NCBI GenBank assembly: GCA_964505785.1
Contig: CAZDJZ010000016.1
Span: 1 to 57,749 of the forward strand
Reading direction: 5' to 3'
Length of the DNA: 57,749 nucleotides
Origin: CAYRTV01 sp964505785
Lineage (GTDB): Bacteria > Acidobacteriota > Aminicenantia > Aminicenantales > Aminicenantaceae
Shown here: piece after piece, positions 33,707 through 43,400 of the stretch
How the letters are laid out: each line of letters opens with the position of its first letter
Position numbering within the stretch: position 1 is the first letter of the stretch
The notes under the pieces: model-generated
Seen by the model: the letters and a program-made list of their open reading frames with translations, nothing else
Databases searched by the model: none
What the model was told of the DNA's origin: nothing
Made by a program: the position numbers and the translations under genes

Positions 33707-34804
33707 TCACCGCGATACCATCCGGCGGAAATTCAGGAGCGACAGCGAGCCCACGGCCACTGCGATGGCGGCCAGGACCAGCAGGTCCTGATAGAAAAAG
33801 GCGGGGCCGTTGCCCTTGAGAAAAATTTCCCGGATGATGTGGATCAAATACCGCAGCGGATTGATATCCGCCAGCCAGCGGAGTCCGGCGGGGATATTCG
33901 AGACGGGAGTAAACAGTCCGGATAACAGCAAAAACAGCACCATGGAAAACCAGGAGAAAAAAAGCGCCTGCTGCTGGGTGGTACAGAACGTGGATATCAA
34001 AAGCGAATAGGAAAGAATGGAAAACAAAAAAATCAGCGCGGCCAGGAATAAATACACCACATTGCCCCGGATATCAATTTGAAAAACCAGCAGCACCACG
34101 ACCAGGCCGATGCCCATCTCCAAAAGCCCCAGCAGGGCCATGGGAAGGGATTTGCCCAGATAGATATCAAAGGGCGTCAGCCGCGAAATCCTCAGCGTAT
34201 CCAGGGTCTGCTGTTCTTTTTCCCGGACCAGCGCGATCGAAGTCAAAAACATGGTGATAATGGTCAAAAGCAGCGCCACAATCCCGGGCCCCATGTAATG
34301 GATGCTCTCTAAATCGGGATTGAAGCGGATGATGGGATGGCCGCGCACCGGCAGGTCAAATCCTTTCTGCTTGAGATCGGACAGAATATACTGCTTGACG
34401 ATGCCGTTAAAATATCCCGCTGCAATGCCGGCGGTATTGGGATTGATCCCGTCCATAAGGATCTGGATTTCCGGATAAGTGAAAGCCCCGTCTGCATGCT
34501 TATCCCGCAGAACGATCACTGCCTTGACATCCCCCTCGCGGAAAGTCGACAAGGCGTCCACCGGACGGCGGGAGTTGCGGCGAACATCGAATAAATCCGA
34601 CCGGTTGATGCGGTGGACGATCCGGGCCGCCGGCCGGCCGGATGAGAGGTTAACCACATCCACAGGAATGTTTTTGACATCCGTAGTCACCACATATCCC
34701 AGGATAATGGTCTGCAGAATAGGAGCCACCAGCATCACGGCCAGCATCTCCCGCTGCCGCAGGATTTCAATCCATTCCTTTTTGATCAGATGTAACACCT
34801 TCAT
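33707..34804 (-). CDS. ABC-2 type efflux permease (YbhR-like), second
   Basis: A 365-residue permease. One N-terminal helix (LAVMLVAPILQTIILGYVV), a large external domain of about 130 residues, then five helices ending NFRRM, as in ABC-2 permeases of the YbhS/YbhR type. It overlaps the upstream permease gene by four bases (ATGA). Last gene of the efflux operon. With the paralogous permease it should form a heterodimeric membrane channel for the two ATPases, coupled to the HlyD-like adaptor and TolC. Confidence 0.88.
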   Translation of the reverse strand: MKVLHLIKKEWIEILRQREMLAVMLVAPILQTIILGYVVTTDVKNIPVDVVNLSSGRPAARIVHRINRSDLFDVRRNSRRPVDALSTFREGDVKAVIVLRDKHADGAFTYPEIQILMDGINPNTAGIAAGYFNGIVKQYILSDLKQKGFDLPVRGHPIIRFNPDLESIHYMGPGIVALLLTIITMFLTSIALVREKEQQTLDTLRISRLTPFDIYLGKSLPMALLGLLEMGIGLVVVLLVFQIDIRGNVVYLFLAALIFLFSILSYSLLISTFCTTQQQALFFSWFSMVLFLLLSGLFTPVSNIPAGLRWLADINPLRYLIHIIREIFLKGNGPAFFYQDLLVLAAIAVAVGSLSLLNFRRMVSR

Positions 34805-35925
34805 GATTTCGCCTTCCTTTGTTTATGAAAACGCACCGACGCCATGGTTAAGAAAAAGAGGGAGAAGCCGAAAAGAATCAATCCTTCGCGGATAAAATCC
34901 TGCAGGCCCGCTCCTTTGAGCACCACGCCGCGGATAACATCCAGAAAATAGGTGGCCGGCACCACATAGGAAAAAGCCCTCAATACAGGCCCCAGAGACT
35001 CCAGGGGAAAGATAAATCCGGACAGCAGAATAGACGGCAGCAGCGTCGCCAGCAGGGTGACGATCATGGCCACTTTCTGAGTGGCGGCAACCGTGGAAAG
35101 GGTGATCCCTAAAGACAGGCCGGTCACGATATAAACCAGCGCGAACAGGAAAAGGATCAGCAGGCTGCCCCGAAAGGGAATCTGAAACCAGTAGCGGGCA
35201 AAAAGCAGGATCACCACCCCTTCCAAAAGCGCCACCAGGATGTAGGGAAACGTCTTTCCGATAATAATCTGCGGAGATTTCAACGGGGAAATAAACAGCA
35301 GGTCGATCGAGCCGCTTTCTTTTTCCCGGGCCACACTCAGCGAGGTTAAAAGCGCTGAGACCATGATCATGATCACCGCCACCAGCCCCGGAACGATAAA
35401 AAAGGTGCTCTTGTTCTCCGGATTGAAATACATCTTCGTGGCTACGGTCAGCACATCCTCCACCGGAGAGATGTCCCGCAGAAAATCCATCAGCAGCATG
35501 TCATCGTACTGCTGAATCACATTGGCGGAATTGGAATCGCTGCCGTCGATAACCGTCTCCACCCCAGCGGTCTTCAGGGATAAAATCTTCTCCGCGAAAT
35601 CCGCGGGGATAATCACATATTGCTTGATCTCACCCGACCGCAGCCGCCTTTCCGCTTCCGCAATGGGATCCGACTGCCCGGCCGCAGGATACAGCACCTG
35701 AACCTTAAACGTCGACCCCAGGGAGAACCTCTGCAGCAGCGCCCGCGAGAGCGGCGTATCCGAATAATCGATGATGCCGGTCTCGATTTCCTCCAGGTCA
35801 AAAGACAGCGATGCCCCGAAGATAAAGATCATGAGAAGCGGCAGGATAAATACAATGATCAGACTGCGCGGGTCCCGCAGAATGTGATAAAACTCCTTGA
35901 TGATAACGGCTTTAATGCGCTTCAT
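34801..35925 (-). CDS. ABC-2 type efflux permease (YbhS-like), first
   Basis: A 374-residue permease of the same build as its neighbour: one N-terminal helix (SLIIVFILPLLMIFIFGAS), a soluble domain with ETGIIDYSDTPLSRALLQRF, then five membrane helices including VSALLTSLSVAREKESGSID, a conserved ABC-2 signature in which the RE-K-E segment contacts the ATPase. It overlaps the upstream ATPase gene by 14 bases. Confidence 0.88.
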   Translation of the reverse strand: MKRIKAVIIKEFYHILRDPRSLIIVFILPLLMIFIFGASLSFDLEEIETGIIDYSDTPLSRALLQRFSLGSTFKVQVLYPAAGQSDPIAEAERRLRSGEIKQYVIIPADFAEKILSLKTAGVETVIDGSDSNSANVIQQYDDMLLMDFLRDISPVEDVLTVATKMYFNPENKSTFFIVPGLVAVIMIMVSALLTSLSVAREKESGSIDLLFISPLKSPQIIIGKTFPYILVALLEGVVILLFARYWFQIPFRGSLLILFLFALVYIVTGLSLGITLSTVAATQKVAMIVTLLATLLPSILLSGFIFPLESLGPVLRAFSYVVPATYFLDVIRGVVLKGAGLQDFIREGLILFGFSLFFLTMASVRFHKQRKAKS

Positions 35926-36643
35926 GGCTGTCCAATACCTTTTTAAAAAGCTGTTCCATATCCGCCGCCTGCTTCTCCTTAAGCAGTGAGGACGGCTCGC
36001 CCTTGGCGACCACCCGTCCTTGGTGGAGGATGATCAGCCGGTCGGCGTATTCGGCCTCATCCAGGTTGTGGGTTGTGACCAGAAGGGTCTTCCCCGCTTT
36101 TTTCAGCTCATAGATATCCATCCAGAAATGGCGCCGGGTCTCCGGGTCCACCCCTGAAGTGGGCTCATCCAGCAGGATGATCTCGGGACCGGGCATCAGG
36201 CAGGAAAAAAGTGCCACCTGCTGCCGGTAGCCGGGCGGGATATCCATGACCTTGCGCCGCAGGATCTCTTCCGGAATTCTCCCGGTGATCGCCTGCTTTT
36301 TGTTCCGGATTTCTTTGCGGCTGAGCCCGGAGACACCGCCGAAAAATTCAATATTTTCCAGAGAAGTAAGCAGCGGATAAAGGGAAAATTTCTGGGACAT
36401 ATATCCCAGCACAGGCTTTATCCGGCGAAGGTCTTTCCGCACATCCATGCCCTGGACCAGCGCTTTGCCCGAAGTCATCTTCAACAGCCCCATGATCATT
36501 TTGATGGTGGTGGTCTTACCGGCCCCGTTCGGGCCTAAGAAGCCGACAATCTCTCCCTGGTGAATGGAAAAATTCACCCGGTCAACCGCGGTAAAATCCC
36601 CGAATTTCCGGGTCAGGTCCCTGACTTCGATTTCAGGCCGCAT
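35912..36643 (-). CDS. ABC transporter ATP-binding protein, second
   Basis: About 243 residues from the ATG at 36643, which lies inside the end of the preceding gene with AGGAG six bases upstream. Walker A GPNGAGKTT near 34, Q-loop MSQKF near 83, Walker B IILLDEPTSGVDPE near 150 and H-loop TTHNLDEAE near 187. The ABC signature position reads PPGYRQQVALFSCLM, where LSGGQ would be expected, so this site is degenerate. The partner ATPase has a standard LSGGMKQ. In YbhF-like exporters two ATPase halves can be asymmetric in this way. Confidence 0.85.
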   Translation of the reverse strand: MRPEIEVRDLTRKFGDFTAVDRVNFSIHQGEIVGFLGPNGAGKTTTIKMIMGLLKMTSGKALVQGMDVRKDLRRIKPVLGYMSQKFSLYPLLTSLENIEFFGGVSGLSRKEIRNKKQAITGRIPEEILRRKVMDIPPGYRQQVALFSCLMPGPEIILLDEPTSGVDPETRRHFWMDIYELKKAGKTLLVTTHNLDEAEYADRLIILHQGRVVAKGEPSSLLKEKQAADMEQLFKKVLDSHEAH

Positions 36644-37532
36644 CGCCGCTCCTCTCATAATAAAGATAGATGTCCTCCAGGCCGGGCTGCTCTTCCGTCA
36701 CCTCCCGGGTGGGAATCCGGGAGAGAAGATCTTTATCTCCCGTCGACAGGAATTTGATAAACGGCCCCCGCATATACACAAAATCCCGCAGCTCCTCCAT
36801 TTCCTGCAGTTTCTGCATAACCTCGATAATGTGCCCTTCCGGCCGGATGCGGAAAAGCTTCGCCGGAAAGCCGTCCCGCAGCTCCCGCAGTGTGCCGCGC
36901 TGGATGACCCGGCCGTCCTGCATAAATAAAATCATGTCCCCTTTTTCCGCTTCATTGAGATACGGCGTGGACATCAGTATGGTTTTGCCTTCGTTTTTTA
37001 AATCATCGATAATCTGCATGAATTCGATCCGGGAAAGCGGATCGACCCCGGTGGTGGGTTCATCCAAGATGATGATGTCGGGTGAGGACAAAAGAATAGT
37101 GGAAAGGGCCAGCTTCTGCTTCATGCCGCCGGATAGGGCTCCCGCCCGCCGGCTGCGGAAGGGCAGCATTCCGGTCCGTTCCAGCAGCCGGTGCTTCAGT
37201 TCTTCCCGGCGCCGGCGCGGCACCCGCTGGATATCGGCAAAAAAATTCATGTTCTCTTCTACGGATAAATCCGGATAAAGAGAGAACCTCTCCGGCATAT
37301 ATCCGGTTATAGCCGTAATCCGGGAAAACCGCCCGCCGATATCCTCGCCTTGAAGCAAAATCCGGCCGCTGTCTTTATTTACAAGGCCCAGGATGATTTT
37401 AAAAAGCGTTGACTTTCCGGCCCCGTCCGGCCCGGCCAGCACCGTCAGCCGCCCGGGTTCCAGCGCAAAGGACACCGACCGCACCGCCGGGATGCTGTCA
37501 AATGCTTTAGCGGTATTTTCCACTTTTATCAT
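36633..37532 (-). CDS. ABC transporter ATP-binding protein, first
   Basis: A 299-residue ATPase with Walker A AGPDGAGKSTLF near 33, signature ALSGGMKQKLAL near 135, Walker B IIILDEPTTGVDPLSR near 155 and H-loop region STPYLNEAEKGD (Thr-Pro in place of the usual histidine). The C-terminal ~80 residues resemble the regulatory extension of YbhF/DrrA-type ATPases. It overlaps the second ATPase gene and lies 11 bases downstream of the HlyD gene. The two ATPases look complementary: this one keeps the signature motif but has lost the switch histidine, and the other keeps the histidine and lacks the signature. Confidence 0.88.
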   Translation of the reverse strand: MIKVENTAKAFDSIPAVRSVSFALEPGRLTVLAGPDGAGKSTLFKIILGLVNKDSGRILLQGEDIGGRFSRITAITGYMPERFSLYPDLSVEENMNFFADIQRVPRRRREELKHRLLERTGMLPFRSRRAGALSGGMKQKLALSTILLSSPDIIILDEPTTGVDPLSRIEFMQIIDDLKNEGKTILMSTPYLNEAEKGDMILFMQDGRVIQRGTLRELRDGFPAKLFRIRPEGHIIEVMQKLQEMEELRDFVYMRGPFIKFLSTGDKDLLSRIPTREVTEEQPGLEDIYLYYERSGDAA

Positions 37533-37543
37533 TATTTTTCCTT

Positions 37544-38443
37544 TTATTCCGTATCCAGTCCGGTGAAAACCACGGTCACCGGCATGCCGAGCTTTAAAAT
37601 ATCCTTTCCGTCTTCCGGCTCGATTTTGACCCGGTAAAGCAGGGATTTGCGCTCCTCCTCGCTGATGATGTATTTGGGAGAAAACTCCGCCTCCCGTCCG
37701 AAAACCGTAATCCGGCCTTTGACCGGACTGATGCGGCCGTCGACCAAAATGTCGACCTCCTGTCCCAAGCTCAAGCGGGACAGGTCTTTTTCCTCGACAA
37801 AAGTCTCTACAAACAGGCTGTCCAAATCCAGGATCTCGGCCGCCGTCTTCATCGGCGCCGTGGTTTCTCCCTGGGAAATAATCCGGGTCAGCACGACACC
37901 ATTGACCGGGGAGAGAACGGTAAAATCTTCCAGATTAAGCTCCAGCTGCTGTTTTTGATTAGCGATGGTTTCATGCCCCAGGGCGATTTCCGTCAATGAT
38001 TTTTGAATTTCGTCCAGCGAGGATTCAATCTCTTCCTTTTTAAGCTCCGCCTTGCGCAGCTCATCGCCGGCCACCGACTGTTTCTCTGCCAGGCGTTCAA
38101 GCCGGGCCACCTGTTCGGTCCAGTATGCAAGGTTGGATTCCAGAAAATCCCTTTTAGCCAAAAGCTTGCCGCGCCTGGCCTGCAGTTCCCGGGATTTTAT
38201 ATCGAGTTCCTCCATGCGCAGCTTAAGCTTGCGGGCATCCACTTCCATCAGCACCTGGCCCTGCTCCACCCGGCCGCCTTCCTGAAAGTTCACCCGCACC
38301 ACCGTACCGCCGGTTAAGGGCATGATATCCACAACCTCGCCGTCCACCACACCGGCGGCCTGCATACCGGCTGTCTCTTCCCGGCTGCACCCTGAAAAAA
38401 GCACCAGCAAAGCCGCGGCTAAGGCTATATATTTTGTCTTCAT
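37544..38443 (-). CDS. HlyD/YbhG-type periplasmic adaptor lipoprotein
   Basis: A 299-residue membrane-fusion protein. Lipoprotein signal ALLVLFSGC (Cys20). A barrel-hybrid lipoyl half-motif GTVVRVNFQEGGRVEQGQVL (about 48-67), a coiled-coil hairpin of about 100 residues (MEELDIKSRELQARRGK... to ETIANQKQQLELN), the second lipoyl half VLSPVNGVVLTRIISQGETT (about 177-196), and a beta-barrel domain. It joins the inner-membrane ABC complex to TolC. Its start overlaps the TolC gene by four bases. Confidence 0.9.
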   Translation of the reverse strand: MKTKYIALAAALLVLFSGCSREETAGMQAAGVVDGEVVDIMPLTGGTVVRVNFQEGGRVEQGQVLMEVDARKLKLRMEELDIKSRELQARRGKLLAKRDFLESNLAYWTEQVARLERLAEKQSVAGDELRKAELKKEEIESSLDEIQKSLTEIALGHETIANQKQQLELNLEDFTVLSPVNGVVLTRIISQGETTAPMKTAAEILDLDSLFVETFVEEKDLSRLSLGQEVDILVDGRISPVKGRITVFGREAEFSPKYIISEEERKSLLYRVKIEPEDGKDILKLGMPVTVVFTGLDTE

Positions 38444-39753
38444 GATTCCTCCCTTCCGATCAGGGTATTGATCCGGATATTGACTTGTTCTAAACGATAG
38501 CGCAGTTCTTTTGCAAAAACCTCCGCCTGCTCCAAAGCTTCCAGAGCGGCCAGGTAATCCCGGTTGGGTAGCCGGCGTTCCCGGTAAAGATCGGCCTTGA
38601 TTTCGGCTTCTTCACGGGTATTGGCGATCATCTCTTCCGCCAGGACGATTTTATTTTCCAGCGCGCGCTTTAACTGATAGAGTTTTTCCAAATTTTCCCG
38701 GATGTCATTCAGAAACACTTCAGTTTGATTTTGAATCTTCCGTATGTCCAAATCCAGCACCTCTTTTTCCGCTTCCGCTTTCCCCCAGTTGAATAAGGTC
38801 CAGTTCACGGTTATACCGCCCTGGAAATAGAGCATCCATTCTTTCTGGAAAAAATCAATTCCCGGCTTGCCGTAGTGCACTTCCCCGAATCCGCTGACCT
38901 GCGGCAGCGTCTGCGCGGAGGCAATTTTCTTCTGCGCAGCCAATAAATCCATCCGCTTCTGCAGGGTCAAATACGCGGGATGATGGGTGCGGAAATAGTC
39001 CAGCGATGCTTTAAGCGGCTCCGCCTCTTCCGTATATGCCCTGTCGATATCCTCCGGATAATGCCCGCACAGCCGGTGAAAACGGATCCGCTGCGCCGCG
39101 ATGGCCTGGCTGACATCTTCTATCCGCAGATCAATTTCATCGATCCGCCGGCGGGTTTCCAGCACATCGATTTTGCCGATCAAGCCCTCCTGCCGGAGAT
39201 CCTCCGCTTTGGCCAGATGGATATTCAATTGATCCTTCAGGTGATTCAGCGACTCAAGGCTTTTATCCAGCACCAGGTAATCGAAAAAAACGGTTTTAAT
39301 TTGCCCGGCTGTTTGCAGCTTCTGAAGCCGGGCCTGGTTATCGGCCATGGCCTTCTGAATCTCCCGTAGCTTGAGGCTTTGGGTCAAACGGCCGCCGGTA
39401 TAAATCGGCTGATAAACCCCCATTTTCAAATCAAAATTATGATGCACGCCGGCTTCCAGGCTTTTTCCCGGCACGGATATCAATCCCGGCACCTCAACGC
39501 CCGGAATCTCAATCTGCATGGTGGCGGAGCGGTAAAAATAATCACCTCCGGCCGCCACCTGAAAAAGCCGGTTTTGCCGGGCCATTTCTTCTTCCACAGC
39601 CGCAGCCTCTTTATCCAGCAGCGTATTGGCGTAAGCCGGATTCATGGCGATTCCCTCAGCCACCGCCTGTTCCAAACGGATCTTCTCCTGAGCCGGAAAA
39701 GCGCTGCTGAACAGCAGGCCGGCCATGGAAAACACACACAGCATTTTTTTCAT
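38440..39753 (-). CDS. TolC-family outer-membrane efflux protein
   Basis: A 437-residue protein with a Sec signal (LCVFSMAGLLFSSAFPAQ) and the duplicated helical pattern of outer-membrane factors: AVAEGIAMNPAYANTLLDKE early, and in the second half AVNW-like VNWTLFNWGKAEAEKEVLDLD. Two strands for the beta-barrel lie in each half. It overlaps the tetR stop by four bases. Outer-membrane exit duct for the exporter encoded downstream; its presence argues for a diderm cell. Confidence 0.9.
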   Translation of the reverse strand: MKKMLCVFSMAGLLFSSAFPAQEKIRLEQAVAEGIAMNPAYANTLLDKEAAAVEEEMARQNRLFQVAAGGDYFYRSATMQIEIPGVEVPGLISVPGKSLEAGVHHNFDLKMGVYQPIYTGGRLTQSLKLREIQKAMADNQARLQKLQTAGQIKTVFFDYLVLDKSLESLNHLKDQLNIHLAKAEDLRQEGLIGKIDVLETRRRIDEIDLRIEDVSQAIAAQRIRFHRLCGHYPEDIDRAYTEEAEPLKASLDYFRTHHPAYLTLQKRMDLLAAQKKIASAQTLPQVSGFGEVHYGKPGIDFFQKEWMLYFQGGITVNWTLFNWGKAEAEKEVLDLDIRKIQNQTEVFLNDIRENLEKLYQLKRALENKIVLAEEMIANTREEAEIKADLYRERRLPNRDYLAALEALEQAEVFAKELRYRLEQVNIRINTLIGREES

Positions 39754-40355
39754 GCCAGCATCCCTCCTTTCAATACACGGGTAACACTTTCTATCCGCTG
39801 TTTGATGAAGGCCTCGTCCAAGGCGATCGAGACACCCAAAACCGCTTCCACCATGGGGCTGCCGATGAAGGTGAATATCGAAAGGGAAATGATATTCATG
39901 ATAAACTGCACCGGGTCGGATTCCCGGATCAGCCCTTTTTCACTCCACCCCCGGATCATATCCAGCACGGTTTTCTGCGGCGGTTCCGGCAGGTTCCGGA
40001 ACATGTCTTTTATAATCCGGGTGATATTATCCGGCCGGTACATCAATTCCGGCAGGATAAGCCGCACAATATAGGGATTTTCGTGCAGAAAACGAATGTA
40101 CACCTTGGGCAAAAGCTCCAGAAACCGCTCCGGCCCCTCCGATTTTTCGATAGACGCCCTGATTTCCGGCAGCAGCCGCTTGAAGGCATTGGTGATGATG
40201 AATTGATACAGCTTCCGCTTGGACGAAAAATAATAAAAGATCATGGCTTTATTGATGTCCGCCTTCCCGGCTATCCGGTCCACCCGGGCCCCTTCAAAGC
40301 CGAAATGGGAGAATTCATCAATCGCCGCCTGTAAAATTTTGTCTTTAGCGCTCAT
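39750..40355 (-). CDS. TetR-family transcriptional repressor
   Basis: About 201 residues from the ATG at 40355 (MSAKDKILQ); a TTG nine bases upstream would add three residues. The N-terminal helix-turn-helix is clear: ILQAAIDEFSHFGFEGARVD followed by RIAGKADINKAMIFYYFSSK (about 7-46). The C-terminal ligand-binding domain is helical. It is the first gene of the efflux operon and sits right behind a promoter with an inverted repeat, so it most likely represses itself and the exporter until a ligand binds. CecR (YbiH), which controls ybhGFSR in E. coli, is a known parallel. Confidence 0.9.
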   Translation of the reverse strand: MSAKDKILQAAIDEFSHFGFEGARVDRIAGKADINKAMIFYYFSSKRKLYQFIITNAFKRLLPEIRASIEKSEGPERFLELLPKVYIRFLHENPYIVRLILPELMYRPDNITRIIKDMFRNLPEPPQKTVLDMIRGWSEKGLIRESDPVQFIMNIISLSIFTFIGSPMVEAVLGVSIALDEAFIKQRIESVTRVLKGGMLA

Positions 40356-40373
40356 GTTAACCAACCTGTTAGT

Positions 40374-40415
40374 TTAACCATAAGGTTAATATAACACAAA
40401 AAATTTCTATGTCAA
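40374..40415 (-). promoter_or_regulatory. Promoter and putative TetR operator of the efflux operon
   Basis: On the minus strand TTGACA (40415-40410), 16 bases, TATATT (40393-40388). The inverted repeat TTAACC-N4-GGTTAA (40389-40374) overlaps the end of the -10 box, and another GGTT/AACC cluster (CAGGTTGGTTAAC) lies just before the ATG. Placement is ideal for repression. Confidence 0.6.
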
Positions 40416-40447
40416 GTGGGTTCTCCTATCTATTGTATTCCTGGGGA

Positions 40448-43400
40448 CTATTTTTTCTTAGTATTGGTTTTGAAGGACTTATCCGGATACGGCGGGGGCT
40501 CCGGGATATCCACCGGGTTTTTCCGGATCTGCTCCTGAAGATAATCAATCGCCGCCTCCAATTGAGCATCTTCGCCTTTAAACGTGGCATGGGGAAGATT
40601 ATCCACCACAATATCCGGGTCCACTCCGTGTCCCTCGATCAGCCATTCCCTTTCCGGCCCGTAAACGCCTGTCTGCGGCGCTCTTGCCAGTCCCTGGTCG
40701 GTCAGGCGATTGTTGCTGCTGAGCCAGATCTCGCCGCCCCAGGTCCGGGTGCCGATCACTTTGCCCAGGCCCAGTCTCTTGAATCCTTCGGCAAAAGCTT
40801 CCCCGTCCGATGCCGTATTTTCATCACACAGCACCACCATATGGCCGCGGAAAGCGTAATGCATGTTCCAATAGGGATTCCCAGCCCGCGGCTTCCAGTA
40901 GAACCAGGCTTTTCGTATCAGTTTTCCCAGGATAAAGGCATCAATGTTGCCGCCCCGGTTATGGCGGACATCGATGATCAGTCCCTTCCGTTTGAAAACG
41001 GGATAAAAATTCTGGTACCATTCGGTGATATTGCCTCCGCCCATGGCGCGGAGATGGACATAACCGATCTCCCCTTCTCCTTTTTCTTCCACTTCCATAC
41101 GGCGCGTGTATTCCCAGTCGTTATACCGGATATTGTATTCATTCCCTGTAGGAATGACGATCAGCTGACGGGTATGATCCGTTTCTGCTGATTTGACGGT
41201 GATAAGGACCTGGTTTCCCGCCTGGTTTCTGAGAAGCGCGCGGGGATGCCGGACCGACAGGGTGCTTTGGCCGTTGATACCGGTTATGACATCACCGGCC
41301 CGGACGTTCAGGTCCGGATCTGCCAGAGGTGATAGCTCCCCGGGATAATCCGGATCGGATTTGTAGATATAGCGGATCCGGTAGCCGCCGGCGGATTCAT
41401 CCCTCTGCAGCCGGGCGCCCAGCGTGGCCACGCTGATCTGGTCGGGCCCTTCCCGGAGATCACCGCCCCGCACACTGACATGAAGGGCTGACAGCTCGCC
41501 CACCAGTTCTCCGATCACATCGTTGAGCTCCCGCCGGGTTGTGACCCGGTCGACCAGAGGAAGGTATTTATCCCGCATGGCCTCCCAATCCACACCGTGC
41601 ATGTTGGGATCCCAAAAATAATCCCTTTCCAGCCGCCAGGCATCGATATAAAGCTGCCGGAAATCTTCACGCATATCAATGGGATAACTCCAGCCTTGCA
41701 GGTTCACCTCTCCTTTTTCTAAATCGGTCAGTTTCCCGGGCGCCGCGTCCAGGACATAAAAGGAATTTCCCTTGCGGACCATCATTTTTTTCCCGTCCGG
41801 GGTTATTTCAAAGTTCCGGATTCCTTCCAGCACGGTCACAGGTTTGATGTCCTTGTTCCCGATCTTTACGGCTTTCAAACGGGAGGGGTCCCGGTAGCTT
41901 TCGCCCCGTTCGATCCAAAAAAGGGCCTGCTCATTGACTTCCAGTCCGGCGTATTTGCCCGGCTCCACCGGCACCTCGCGGATGCGCCGCTGAATGTTTT
42001 CCCGGTCAATCTGGATGGAAACTTCCTTCGCCGCGCCTTCTTTGGTTTGAGGGGCTTCGTAAAGTTCATCCTCGGGCTTAAACGGAGACCTGACCCCCTG
42101 CTGGAGGGAGAGGCAGTAGATTTTCATCGGCTTGTCAAAATAAGGCTCCGGCTGTCTGGTGCCCCACGGGCTGCTCACGACAGACTGAAGATTCCGGTCG
42201 GATAAAAAATAGATAAAACGCCCGTCCGGGCTCCAGGCCGGGCTCATGCTGTTGACTCTGTCGGTTGTCAGAGGAATATACTCTCCCGTTTCCACGCTGT
42301 AGAGATGGATCTGGACAAAGGTGTTAAAAGCGGTTTCGCAGAAAGCCAGCCATTTGCTGTCCGGGGACCAGGATATATCTCCGATTCCTTCCTGCGATAA
42401 GGAAATTTTTGTTTGCTTTTTGCTTTCCGTATTTAAAAGCCAAAGCTCATTGTTTTTATCATCATAAGCGATCCACTTTCCGTCCGGGGAAGGGTGTCCC
42501 TGGAATCGGAGGATCTCGCCGTCATTCGTCAGGGGCTTTTCCTCCCCCACTCCGTTGGCGGGCATGGTGACAAATTCCAGTTCCCCGCTTTCATCGGAAA
42601 GTGCCAGCAGGGTTTGGCCGTCGGGCATGAACACCGCATCCCGGTAGCGGATGCCTTCTTTATATGATGCGCGCACCAGGCGTCCGTCACCTGCAGGTGC
42701 TACAAAAACACGGCCGCGGGAGGTCAAAACCACACTCTCACCGCCGGGGTGGACATGGGCGGATGTCAGATAATCCAGGGGCTCTTTCACCCATTTTTCC
42801 CGCAGCTGATCAAAATCAGACGCCAGAGAAATGGGAATGAGCTGATCCTTCCCGCTTCGCACATCCAGGGCCCTGAGATCAGCCCCCAATTGGTAAACGA
42901 TCCGGCCGTTATCCAGGCAAGGTGATTTCACATTCCATCCCTCATGCCGGGTGTGCTGCTTGAGGTCCCGCCCCTCTTCATCCATGGACCAGATGTTCCA
43001 GGTCCCGTCCCGCTCGCAAACATAATAGACCCGGCCGTTCCACCACATGGGAGCAAAGTTTTCGCCTGCAAAATCATCGGTCAAATTCCGGGCTTCGGTT
43101 TGACCATCCGTGAACTTCCAGATATTCTGAGCGGTGCCCCCCTGATATCTTTGGGTATTGTTGTTGTGGAAGGCGGGCCTGACAAAGTAGAGGGCCCGGC
43201 CTGAGTCATCATATGACCCGTCGCTGGCCTGGTGAAGGGGAATCACCTCCCGCTTGTTTGTTTTAAGATCAATCGCCACCAGCTGTTGATTGGGCAAAGT
43301 GGAATAGGCCCGGGTGGTGTAGATAAGCCGGCCGCCAGGAGTGAACCCCACCACCAAGGATGAATCGGATTCATACGTCCAGCGGGTGGGAACGCCTCCC

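Noticed and set aside
40409..41191. 260-codon plus-strand frame
   Set aside because: Antisense to the C-terminal part of the Tricorn-like protease; no family features.
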